A stretch of 38,780 nt of DNA from Candidatus Kuenenia stuttgartensis (lineage in GTDB: Bacteria; Planctomycetota; Planctomycetia; Planctomycetales; Planctomycetaceae): positions 1 through 38,780 of the forward strand of contig CAMDPK010000063.1 of the NCBI GenBank assembly GCA_945904015.1. The letters run 5' to 3'. Shown here piece by piece: positions 31,576-38,780 of this stretch (position 1 is the first letter of the stretch; each line of letters opens with the position of its first letter). The notes below the pieces were generated by a model, which was not told the DNA's origin, did not search any database, and saw nothing but the letters and a program-made list of their open reading frames with translations. A program made the translations under genes and the position numbers.

Positions 31576-33111
31576 TCATTCTGTCGGCTTCGTGTTCCAG
31601 ACTTCCAGCAAGCTCGGCGAACCTTGTCGAGGAATTCCCATCTTGTCCATGAGGTCTTTGTTCGCGGCCAGCAGTTCTTGGCGTGAAAATACCAGGCGTT
31701 CGGATTGGTGCTCGTGGAACTCGAAACTCAGAAACTCGTCGCGCGAATCGCGCAGCACTTCGACCAGTTGACGAGCATTTTGAATCGCTTTCCCGTTCAC
31801 GGATTTCAGAGTACTGCCGGCCGGCGAAGCGTATCCCGTACTGATGCGGTGAGGCAGCCAATTCAGGACGACCAGTATTTGCTCGCCGTCAAAAGCGGGC
31901 CGGTCGTAGCGGCGGACCAACAAGGGACTCTTGCGAAATTGCATCCCAGCGAGCGCCGCAATGATCGCTTGCCGCTGTTGCGGTGTGCCCGTCAACAGCA
32001 TCGCATCGAAGGCTTGAAAGTAGTCGGCGGTCGCTTCTCCCAACACGAAGGGGCCAATCATGAACCAGTCCAGGTCGCGACCCTTGAGAAACCTCTGCAC
32101 TCCGATGGGAGATCGATCCAGAGGCACGTCGATGGTTTCCGTGGCCCCCTTCCTCCAAACTTTGACGGCGACACGACCGTCCTTGGCGAACTTGTTGATG
32201 AAGTACGAAGCAGCGACTCGGACCTCATCGTTGAGGCTCCCTTGGCCGCTGTTGTCGAGCGGCTGGTCTTCGATGTGTGTCAGGACATCGTCGAGCCGAA
32301 GCGGGTAGTTCTCGAGTTTCGAGGTGATGCTGTTGATCAGCACGCCGGTCACTTCTTTGGGAACGCCGATCCGTCGCCGCAGCGAAGAGTTTTCGAATCG
32401 TTGGCCATCGGCAGACATGAGGTACTTGCCCTCAATCGAGCCGTCATCGCCGTCTTTCAATACGGCGGCGATTTCTTCCGCGGGAATCACATAACCGATG
32501 TTGTCCGCGGCAGACATTTTGGCGAACGTCAGTCCAATGAGCTTGCCGTCGCTGAGCACCGGACCGCCACTGTTGCCCCGATTGACGGCCGCGTCGATCT
32601 GCATCCGCAGACCCGCTTCGTTGTAGTAGTAGGCCGTGTATTCGATCCGCGAGATGATCCCCTCGGTGACCGACAACGAGTCGCCCCCTTCCGGAAAGCC
32701 ATAGACTCGCACTGTGGTTCGCAATTTCGGAAGTTCGGTCACCAACTCCGGCGACAGAGCCTTCTGGAAAGGCTCATCGTTTTCGATCTCCAACACGGCC
32801 AAGTCAATCGCGTGCGCGATCAGCTTGACCGTGGCCGGAATCCGGTCGTTCGAATCAATCGTCTGGATGGAAACTTGGATGTTGCGCTCGACGCAATGAG
32901 CGTTCGTCAAGATTCGGCGGTCACCCAGCCAGATCCCGGAGCCCGTCACCTCGACTCCTTCGCTGCGATGCCAAGGGTTGGCGAGGTTCAACTGCCCTTG
33001 CGTAGCGATGACTTTCACGACGGCTCGGCGAATCGCCTGATCGTTGTCCGCACCGTGACAGACCGTCGCGAAACACGCCAGGATGACAATCGTCAAAAGT
33101 TGCGATTTCAT
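31576..33111 (-). CDS. HtrA/Deg-like serine protease
   Basis: A 511-aa exported trypsin-like protease with a signal peptide (MKSQLLTIVILACFATVCHG). The catalytic triad is visible as H72 (ILTNAHCV), D103 (AIDLAVLE) and S181 (NRGNSGGP). The C-terminal half (about 230-511) contains probable PDZ-like segments, for example GVLINSITSKLENYPLRLDD and GYASPAGSTLKSVNGKAI. DegP-type proteins remove misfolded envelope proteins. ATG 33111 follows GAGAGGGGCTC; the longer frame from 33141 lacks a signal peptide at its start. Confidence 0.9.
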   Translation of the reverse strand: MKSQLLTIVILACFATVCHGADNDQAIRRAVVKVIATQGQLNLANPWHRSEGVEVTGSGIWLGDRRILTNAHCVERNIQVSIQTIDSNDRIPATVKLIAHAIDLAVLEIENDEPFQKALSPELVTELPKLRTTVRVYGFPEGGDSLSVTEGIISRIEYTAYYYNEAGLRMQIDAAVNRGNSGGPVLSDGKLIGLTFAKMSAADNIGYVIPAEEIAAVLKDGDDGSIEGKYLMSADGQRFENSSLRRRIGVPKEVTGVLINSITSKLENYPLRLDDVLTHIEDQPLDNSGQGSLNDEVRVAASYFINKFAKDGRVAVKVWRKGATETIDVPLDRSPIGVQRFLKGRDLDWFMIGPFVLGEATADYFQAFDAMLLTGTPQQRQAIIAALAGMQFRKSPLLVRRYDRPAFDGEQILVVLNWLPHRISTGYASPAGSTLKSVNGKAIQNARQLVEVLRDSRDEFLSFEFHEHQSERLVFSRQELLAANKDLMDKMGIPRQGSPSLLEVWNTKPTE

Positions 33112-33261
33112 GAGCCCCTCTCGGATCTGAGTTGCAGACATCGGAACGAAACGTCGGACGATTGTCCGTGCTTGTTTGAGGTGGTGATCGACGATGGTAT
33201 CGGTCGACCAATGGAATCGCGAATCTGAGAGGCGATCCCAATCGCACGGGAATCGGTCGGC

Positions 33262-34980
33262 TCACGAACCGCACAGCATCTTTTGAAACTGACCGAAAGG
33301 CCGCGTGTTTGCGACATCTTTGGCTTCCAAGCCAGCGCGGCGAGCCTGAAAGATGCCGTACTGCATCACATCGAAGCCAGCCGTGCTGTGAGCGTCAGTA
33401 TTGATGACGATGGGAATGCCTCGGTCCTTCGCGGCGGCAGCGTGGATGTCGTCCAGATCGAGCCGGTTGGGATGCGCGTTGATCTCCAACCAGGTGCCGT
33501 GATCGGCGGCGGCTTTGAGGACGTCTTCGAATGTCAGGTCGGCTCCAGGTCGCTGATTGACCAACCGACCGGTCAGGTGGCCGATCGCATCGACGTGCGG
33601 ATTGCGGATCGCGTTCAACAACCGCTTGTCGATTTGCTCGCGCGGCTGCTTCAGGCCGTAATGCAACACCGCCAGTACCCAATCGGCTTCGGCGAGCACG
33701 TCGTCGGGCAGATCCATCGTGGCATCTTCGAGAATGTCGCACTCGATCCCTTTGAGGATCTCGATACCGCTGACTTCGGCGCGGACCTTGTCGATGGCTT
33801 TCCAGTGTGCTCGCAGTCGTTCGGCGTCGAGTCCGTTGGCCATCGTGACGCGCTTCGAGTGATCGGTGATCGCGATGTATTGCAGCCCGCGAGCCTTCGC
33901 GGCTTCAGCCATCTCGCGGATCGAATTCATGCCGTCGGTCGAGGTCGTGTGCATGTGCAAGTCGCCGCAAATGTCGGTCAACTCGATCAGCTTCGGAAGC
34001 TGTCCGGCTTCGGCCCGTTCGATCTCGCCGCGATTCTCTCGCAACTCCGGAGGAATCCACGGCAGGCCAACGGCCGCGTAGACCTCTTCTTCGGTGCGGC
34101 TCGCGACCAACTCGTCGCCGCGAAACAGGCCGTACTCGTTGAGCTTCAAGCCGCGCTCCTGAGCGCGGCGGCGGATGACAATGTTGTGCTCCTTCGATCC
34201 GGTGAAGTATTGCGAAGCGGCACCGAACGAATCGTCCGGAACCACTCGCAGATCGAGTTCCAATCCCGAACGCAGCCGCACGCGCTGCTTCGTTTCGCCG
34301 CGAGCCAGCACTTTGACCACCAGCGGATTCGCTGCGAGTCGGTCCATCGCGGCGTTGTGATCGGACGACGTGACCAGCACGTCGAGATCGCCAACCGTTT
34401 CCTTGCGACGCCGGCAACTTCCCGCGACCGTCGCTTGCGTGATGCTGCTGAGTTGCTGCAAGTCGGCGACGATCGCGTCGGCCTCGACCTTCGCGTCGGA
34501 GAGAAAGACTCGCTGCCCCGCCTCGGCCACGATCGCGAGTCCTTCGAGGATCGACTGCTCGGTCTTCTTGCCGAAACCTTTGAGTTCCGCGATGCGACCT
34601 TGCTCGGCCGCTTGCTTGAGCGTGTCGAGCGTTTCAAGGCCCAGCTCTTTGAACAGCGCAGCGACTTTCTTCGGGCCGAGTCCCGAAATGCGCAGCATCT
34701 GCACGACGCCGGGAGGAATCTTCGCTTTCAAGTCCTCCAACTGCGGCAACTGACCGGTGCGAACGATGACGACGATCTTGTCGGCAAGGTCTTTGCCGAT
34801 CCCTTCGAGTTGCAGCAGTTCGGCCGGGTCGCGCGTGACCATCGCCGCCACGTCGGCCGACAGCGCTTCGACCGTGCGTACGGCGTTGCGGTACGCTCGC
34901 ACGCGGAACGGGTTCGCACCGTCGAGTTCCAACAGATCGGCGAGGTCTTCAAAGATCCGTGCGACTTCGACATTCTGCAT
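33262..34980 (-). CDS. polX: Family X DNA polymerase with PHP domain
   Basis: A 572-aa PolX. Residues 1-135 hold helix-hairpin-helix segments ([25 protein letters not shown]). The polymerase palm has [18 protein letters not shown] with D198 and D200, and D243 in LELDLRVV. The C-terminal PHP domain starts at [12 protein letters not shown] (H342, H344) and can act as a metal-dependent 3'-5' exonuclease. The enzyme fills short gaps in base-excision repair. Full length, all catalytic residues seen. Its ATG lies 3 bases after the aquaporin stop, pointing to translational coupling. Confidence 0.95.
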   Translation of the reverse strand: MQNVEVARIFEDLADLLELDGANPFRVRAYRNAVRTVEALSADVAAMVTRDPAELLQLEGIGKDLADKIVVIVRTGQLPQLEDLKAKIPPGVVQMLRISGLGPKKVAALFKELGLETLDTLKQAAEQGRIAELKGFGKKTEQSILEGLAIVAEAGQRVFLSDAKVEADAIVADLQQLSSITQATVAGSCRRRKETVGDLDVLVTSSDHNAAMDRLAANPLVVKVLARGETKQRVRLRSGLELDLRVVPDDSFGAASQYFTGSKEHNIVIRRRAQERGLKLNEYGLFRGDELVASRTEEEVYAAVGLPWIPPELRENRGEIERAEAGQLPKLIELTDICGDLHMHTTSTDGMNSIREMAEAAKARGLQYIAITDHSKRVTMANGLDAERLRAHWKAIDKVRAEVSGIEILKGIECDILEDATMDLPDDVLAEADWVLAVLHYGLKQPREQIDKRLLNAIRNPHVDAIGHLTGRLVNQRPGADLTFEDVLKAAADHGTWLEINAHPNRLDLDDIHAAAAKDRGIPIVINTDAHSTAGFDVMQYGIFQARRAGLEAKDVANTRPFGQFQKMLCGS

Positions 34981-34983
34981 GGC

Positions 34984-35631
<648 letters not shown>

Positions 35632-35988
35632 TCAAGATTCCGATAGCGTCCGGCGATACGAGAACACCGCCCCCGCCAGACGATCCAAAGTTTCCAACAA
35701 ATCAGCAACCAACTCAGGCTTCGTGATTCCCAACTCGACGGCGAATTCAATGCTGGACGTGATCTCTTTCAAGCCTTGATAGGCTCCATCGAATTCATGA
35801 GCACACCCGGCCGCCGATTCGGTCGAGATGCCGGCGACGATTTTCGTGCGGACTCGCACCGCCACACGTTTGATGTCGGCTCCGAGCGCGTATTGATCGT
35901 TCGTTGGCAACGACATTCCAAACCGATAGCTGCGGACCAGCGCCTTCACGAGGTCGTCCCAGAACGTGAGGTTTTTGTAGTTACGCAT
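35632..35988 (-). CDS. Four-helix-bundle protein (23S rRNA IVS type)
   Basis: A 118-aa helical protein of the family first found in 23S rRNA intervening sequences (TIGR02436-type, four helix bundle). Marks: FWDDLVKALVRSYRFGMSLP at the start (aromatic-rich first helix), ALGADIKRVAVRVRTKIVAG, YQGLKEITSSIEFAVELG and the terminal FSYRRTL. Family members form pentamers; the function is unknown. It is not next to rRNA here but heads an operon with the aquaporin and polX. Confidence 0.85.
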   Translation of the reverse strand: MRNYKNLTFWDDLVKALVRSYRFGMSLPTNDQYALGADIKRVAVRVRTKIVAGISTESAAGCAHEFDGAYQGLKEITSSIEFAVELGITKPELVADLLETLDRLAGAVFSYRRTLSES

Positions 35989-36007
35989 GCGCGGCTCCCG
36001 GTTGGGT

Positions 36008-36093
36008 AAAACGGTATAACGGCTGTCGGCAATCGGCTGACGGCTTCCGGCCGAAAGCCGTTCGCCGTCAGCCGACTGCCGTTATACCGTTTT
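36008..36093. repeat. Palindrome containing the stop codon of the NHL-type gene
   Basis: AAAACGGTATAACGGC (36008-36023) and GCCGTTATACCGTTTT (36078-36093) are perfect 16-bp inverted copies. Pairing continues inward with a 7-base bulge (GTCGGC...TGACGGC). The right arm includes the final codons and the TAA of the minus-strand gene at 36082. Confidence 0.85.
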
Positions 36094-37179
36094 CTTCAGC
36101 TTCGAGATGCGGCCGGTCCCAACCCATTCGGCCACAAAGATGCTGCCGTCCGCCGCGAAGCAAGCGTCATGCGGATGCACGAACTTGCCGTCGATCCACT
36201 TCGACTTGTCGCCGCGAATCTGACCTCCATCCTTCGCGGTGATGCGAGCCACATCCTCACCCAACCGCGCGACCACTTCGTTCTTCTCGTTGAGCAGCGT
36301 GACGCGAGCGTGCAGTTCCGGAATGCAGAGCAAGTTCTTCCACGTCTCGGCGTTGGCCGGCAGGCCGTAGCCTTTGAGTGTCTCGATGTATTTGCCGTCC
36401 ATCGTGAAGTATTGCAGTGTGTGATGAGCACGATCACAGACCACGATAGAAGGAGTGCGACCCTCGCGTTTATCGACCCAGACGCCGTGGGGCGTCGCGA
36501 ACTTCCCTTCACCGGCACCGATTCCGCCGAAGCAACTGACCCACTTGGCGTCTTTGTTGTAGCGGTGGCAGTAGGAGGCTCCGTAACCGTCGATCAGTAG
36601 GAACCCGCCATCGTCGAGGAACGCGAAGTTCGTCGGCAGAAATCGATTCGGTCCCCAAACCTTGTCCCGTTCCGGGCGGTCTTCCGGCCGAGTGTTCTCA
36701 CCCGGCGCATAAACGCCGGACTCCATCGGCGCGTATTGCTGCCAAATGATCCCGCCCTTCAGATCCATCTTGGCGAACGTCTTGAGGTGCTGGTACGCGC
36801 AGACGTAGAGGAACTCTTCGCGCCCCTCTTGGCGAATCTCGATCCCGTGGCCGCCACCTTGAAACTGAGCACCGAACGCGCGGATGAATTTCCCTGCGGA
36901 GTCGAACACGAAGATCGACGGGTGATCTTTCAGATCGGCGCGCCCTTCGTGAATGACGTAGAGGTTGCCCGACTTATCGACGGCCACGTTGTGCGTCGTC
37001 TGCCAAGTGTATTTTTCCGGAAGCTGCGGCCACTCGTGCTGCACTTCGAAGCGGTGTTCCCCTTCACCGACGATCAACGGCTTGTCCGTCTTGCTGGCGG
37101 TGATGACGGCCGGAGCGGCGACGATCACGGCAGTTCCAGCGGCGGCGGTGGTTAGGAATTGGCGGCGTGACAACGGCAT
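36082..37179 (-). CDS. Tat-exported NHL/six-bladed propeller protein
   Basis: A 365-aa protein with a Tat signal (MPLSRRQFLTTAAAGTAVIV). The body reads as an NHL-type beta-propeller with blades such as NVAVDKSGNLYVIHEG, PSIFVFDSAGKFIRAFG, ATPHGVWVDKREG and HDACFAADGSIFVAEWV. Such proteins bind ligands or act as lyase-like or lactonase-like enzymes; the substrate is unknown. The start is ATG 37179 with AGGA 7 bases upstream. It is 35 bases after the esterase gene, and its stop codon is inside a palindromic repeat. Confidence 0.85.
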   Translation of the reverse strand: MPLSRRQFLTTAAAGTAVIVAAPAVITASKTDKPLIVGEGEHRFEVQHEWPQLPEKYTWQTTHNVAVDKSGNLYVIHEGRADLKDHPSIFVFDSAGKFIRAFGAQFQGGGHGIEIRQEGREEFLYVCAYQHLKTFAKMDLKGGIIWQQYAPMESGVYAPGENTRPEDRPERDKVWGPNRFLPTNFAFLDDGGFLLIDGYGASYCHRYNKDAKWVSCFGGIGAGEGKFATPHGVWVDKREGRTPSIVVCDRAHHTLQYFTMDGKYIETLKGYGLPANAETWKNLLCIPELHARVTLLNEKNEVVARLGEDVARITAKDGGQIRGDKSKWIDGKFVHPHDACFAADGSIFVAEWVGTGRISKLKKTV

Positions 37180-37214
37180 GATCAGTTCCTTGGAAAGATG
37201 AAACTTGGCGAGCA

Positions 37215-38324
37215 TTACTTCAACACGCGATCGAACAGTTCGTAAGCCTGCTGCCGCATCTCGGTCGGGAAATCGTGATCGCAGTCGGGATGCTCGACGC
37301 GCAGGCGGTCTTCATGGCCGTGCAGTTTGAAAACCTCGCGAGCGGCTGCCACAACGCGGTCCACGCTTTCGGCTCGAAAGTTCGAGTCCTTCAGCGGCGC
37401 GACGATCAGAACGTGACGCGGAGCCAACGCCCCAACCAGCTCGTGGAAATCAAACGGGATGTCCTGCAAGCGTCCGTGATACTCGGCCAACTTGAGCATG
37501 TACCGCGTCTGACACCAACCTTTTTCGGGGAACCAGTTCTTCTCGTTGCCGTCGTAGTAGTCGAGGTACGAATCGAGTCCGCAGCTCGAAACAACCGCTT
37601 GAATGCGGTCGTCAAAGAACGCCGTGTAGACCGAATTGTGTCCGCCCAGCGAATGCCCGATTGTGCCGAAGGCTCCCGCTTTCACGAACGGCAGCGATTC
37701 GAGCAGATCGAGACCGCGCATGTTGTCCCACACGGCCTTGAGCGTTCCGCTCTGCCAGCCGAGCGCATTCACGTCCGGCTGATATTTCGCCAGCAACGGG
37801 TAATTCGGTGCGAGTGTCACGTAGCCACGCTCGGCGAGTTCGCTGGCGTATTGCCGATTCGGCCGGCCGCCCAGACCGACAACCACTCCGTGACCGACGA
37901 CGTTGTCTGTCCCGTGCAGACACAGCACAGCGGGAGCTTTCTTGCCGCTGTCACCCAGCACGCTTTTCGGAATGCAAAGATACGCCGGCACACGCGAACC
38001 AGGCTCCGAGGAATACGTCACGAGCCGCCGGACGTAGCTGCCGCAATCAACTTGCTCTTCGATCTTCATGTCGAGCGGACAGCGTTTCTCTTTGCCGGGA
38101 AGCTTGCCCATCACAGCCTGTGCCCCTTGCAGAATCTCCGCGCGGCGCTTGAGCCAATCGGCCGGAGTCTTCACCAGCACTTGCTCGTTGTTGGAGCCGC
38201 GGTAGACCAGCAGCTTCTCGCGGGGCAATCGCGGAGTTGGAACTTCGTCAGCTCGCGCGAGCGGAACCGATGCCAACATCACGACGACAAGAGACAGACC
38301 ACTGACAAACAAAGCACGTTGCAT
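37215..38324 (-). CDS. Exported alpha/beta hydrolase (esterase-like)
   Basis: A 369-aa hydrolase with a signal peptide (MQRALFVSGLSLVVVMLASV, cleavage after ARA). The core has PAVLCLHGTDNVVGHG (oxyanion strand), the elbow TIGHSLGGHNS with nucleophile S225, a likely Asp in VAPLKDSNFRAES and His in HPDCDHDFP. It resembles the dienelactone hydrolase and acetyl-xylan esterase groups; an ester-linked plant or algal glycan is a guess. It starts 3 bases after the cupin stop, so the two are coupled, and is followed by the NHL propeller. Confidence 0.85.
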   Translation of the reverse strand: MQRALFVSGLSLVVVMLASVPLARADEVPTPRLPREKLLVYRGSNNEQVLVKTPADWLKRRAEILQGAQAVMGKLPGKEKRCPLDMKIEEQVDCGSYVRRLVTYSSEPGSRVPAYLCIPKSVLGDSGKKAPAVLCLHGTDNVVGHGVVVGLGGRPNRQYASELAERGYVTLAPNYPLLAKYQPDVNALGWQSGTLKAVWDNMRGLDLLESLPFVKAGAFGTIGHSLGGHNSVYTAFFDDRIQAVVSSCGLDSYLDYYDGNEKNWFPEKGWCQTRYMLKLAEYHGRLQDIPFDFHELVGALAPRHVLIVAPLKDSNFRAESVDRVVAAAREVFKLHGHEDRLRVEHPDCDHDFPTEMRQQAYELFDRVLK

Positions 38325-38327
38325 GGT

Positions 38328-38705
38328 TCACCTCGGGGAATCGGCTGGCGGCGCGACCGATGGGATGTAGCGATTCACCAATTCGGCGTAGTCCTCACGC
38401 ACCGGACTGAAGACATCCAGCACGACGCACGGCCCGCCGACGGCGACCGCTCGGTGCTTGACGTTTGGAGGAATCAGGAACATCGAACCGGGTTGGCACA
38501 GTCGAGTCTCGTCGCCGATCGTCAACTCCAGCGTCCCGCGGATCAACATGCCGCCTTGCTCGTGCGGATGCGAGTGCAGCGGCACCTCGGCCCCGTCGTC
38601 CATTTCCAGATACGACAGCATCAAGTTCTCTCCGAACGGAGTTCGCATCCGACAACCGGGCACAGGCTCGATTGGCTGAAACTCGGAGATGTTGATAAAG
38701 CCCAT
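38328..38705 (-). CDS. Small cupin-domain protein
   Basis: A 125-aa single-domain cupin. Motif 1 reads VPLHSHPHEQGGMLIRGTLE (His, His, Glu metal ligands), and motif 2 PGSMFLIPPNVKHRAV (last His). It could bind a metal and act in sugar or sugar-acid metabolism, or as a sensor. Start ATG 38705 follows GGAGGAGG at 6 bases, a strong Shine-Dalgarno site; the longer open frame to the window end runs through a palindrome and is rejected. First gene of a cupin - esterase - propeller operon. Confidence 0.87.
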   Translation of the reverse strand: MGFINISEFQPIEPVPGCRMRTPFGENLMLSYLEMDDGAEVPLHSHPHEQGGMLIRGTLELTIGDETRLCQPGSMFLIPPNVKHRAVAVGGPCVVLDVFSPVREDYAELVNRYIPSVAPPADSPR

Positions 38706-38721
38706 GTTGACCTCCTCCGTC

Positions 38722-38780
38722 GTGGGGCAGGTTTTCAACCTGCCCTTCGCATGACCGAGCAGGTTGAAAACCTGCCCCAC
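38722..38780. repeat. Perfect 22-bp inverted repeat at the window edge
   Basis: GTGGGGCAGGTTTTCAACCT (left, 38722-38743) and its perfect inverted copy (38759-38780) have a 15-nt loop. It lies directly upstream of the cupin start, where a promoter would be expected. The end may be cut by the window boundary. Confidence 0.85.

Overview
The window looks like chromosomal DNA of a planctomycete (Planctomycetota). It is GC-rich and carries several gene families that are hallmarks of that phylum: a PSCyt1/DUF1549/DUF1553 (PSD1) cytochrome-like protein, a DUF1587/1595/1592/1588/1585 protein with its DUF1552 partner, a PPC-like secreted protein, a formylglycine-type sulfatase, DUF1080, TlpA/redoxin proteins and Tat-exported beta-propellers. 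Species cannot be named from the sequence alone. No rRNA, tRNA or CRISPR array was recognised by eye.

Region 1 (1-2400, all minus strand) is a small accessory island. In transcription order it holds a complete 101-aa gene of unknown function; a PIN/VapC-like toxin broken by two in-frame amber codons, overlapping a 59-aa partner; an intact VapB/VapC pair; a cut-off IS3-type orfA; and a possible VapC tail at the window edge. Partial copies of the 3' end of the 101-aa gene (about 72-96 bp, same orientation) sit between and after the toxin modules, giving the order gene - TA1 - repeat - TA2 - repeat. This is the most unusual structure in the window.

Region 2 (2769-9173) has hisC, the large PSD1 protein and a convergent ilvD. 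Region 3 (9343-15166) has the PPC-like exported protein, divergent from an MFS transporter plus BNR/sialidase-like pair, then a convergent thioredoxin-like protein ending at a clear intrinsic terminator. Region 4 (15284-20337) is the DUF1592-type / DUF1552 pair, separated by a CPBP (CAAX-like) membrane protease. Region 5 (20471-25960) is a co-directional run: sulfatase, PPOX flavoprotein, lactonase-like propeller, and a sialate O-acetylesterase fused to DUF1080. Region 6 (26073-33111) has a double-thioredoxin protein, an alpha/beta hydrolase with a duplicated N-terminal domain, a toroid protein with a CxxCH motif, a D-threonine-aldolase-like enzyme and an HtrA-like protease. Region 7 (33262-38705) holds two minus-strand operons: four-helix-bundle protein - aquaporin - polX, and cupin - esterase - NHL-type propeller.

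Many genes encode exported proteins (Sec or Tat signals) for polysaccharide, sulfate-ester and glycan breakdown and for envelope redox chemistry, as expected for a planctomycete degrading complex glycans. Overlaid on the whole window are about 19 inverted repeats (arms of roughly 7-32 bp). Several look like one mobile palindromic family, and four lie in frame inside the two giant cytochrome-like genes, where they encode linker-like peptides. Start codons were often moved downstream of the longest open frame, to an ATG with a ribosome-binding site and a signal peptide.
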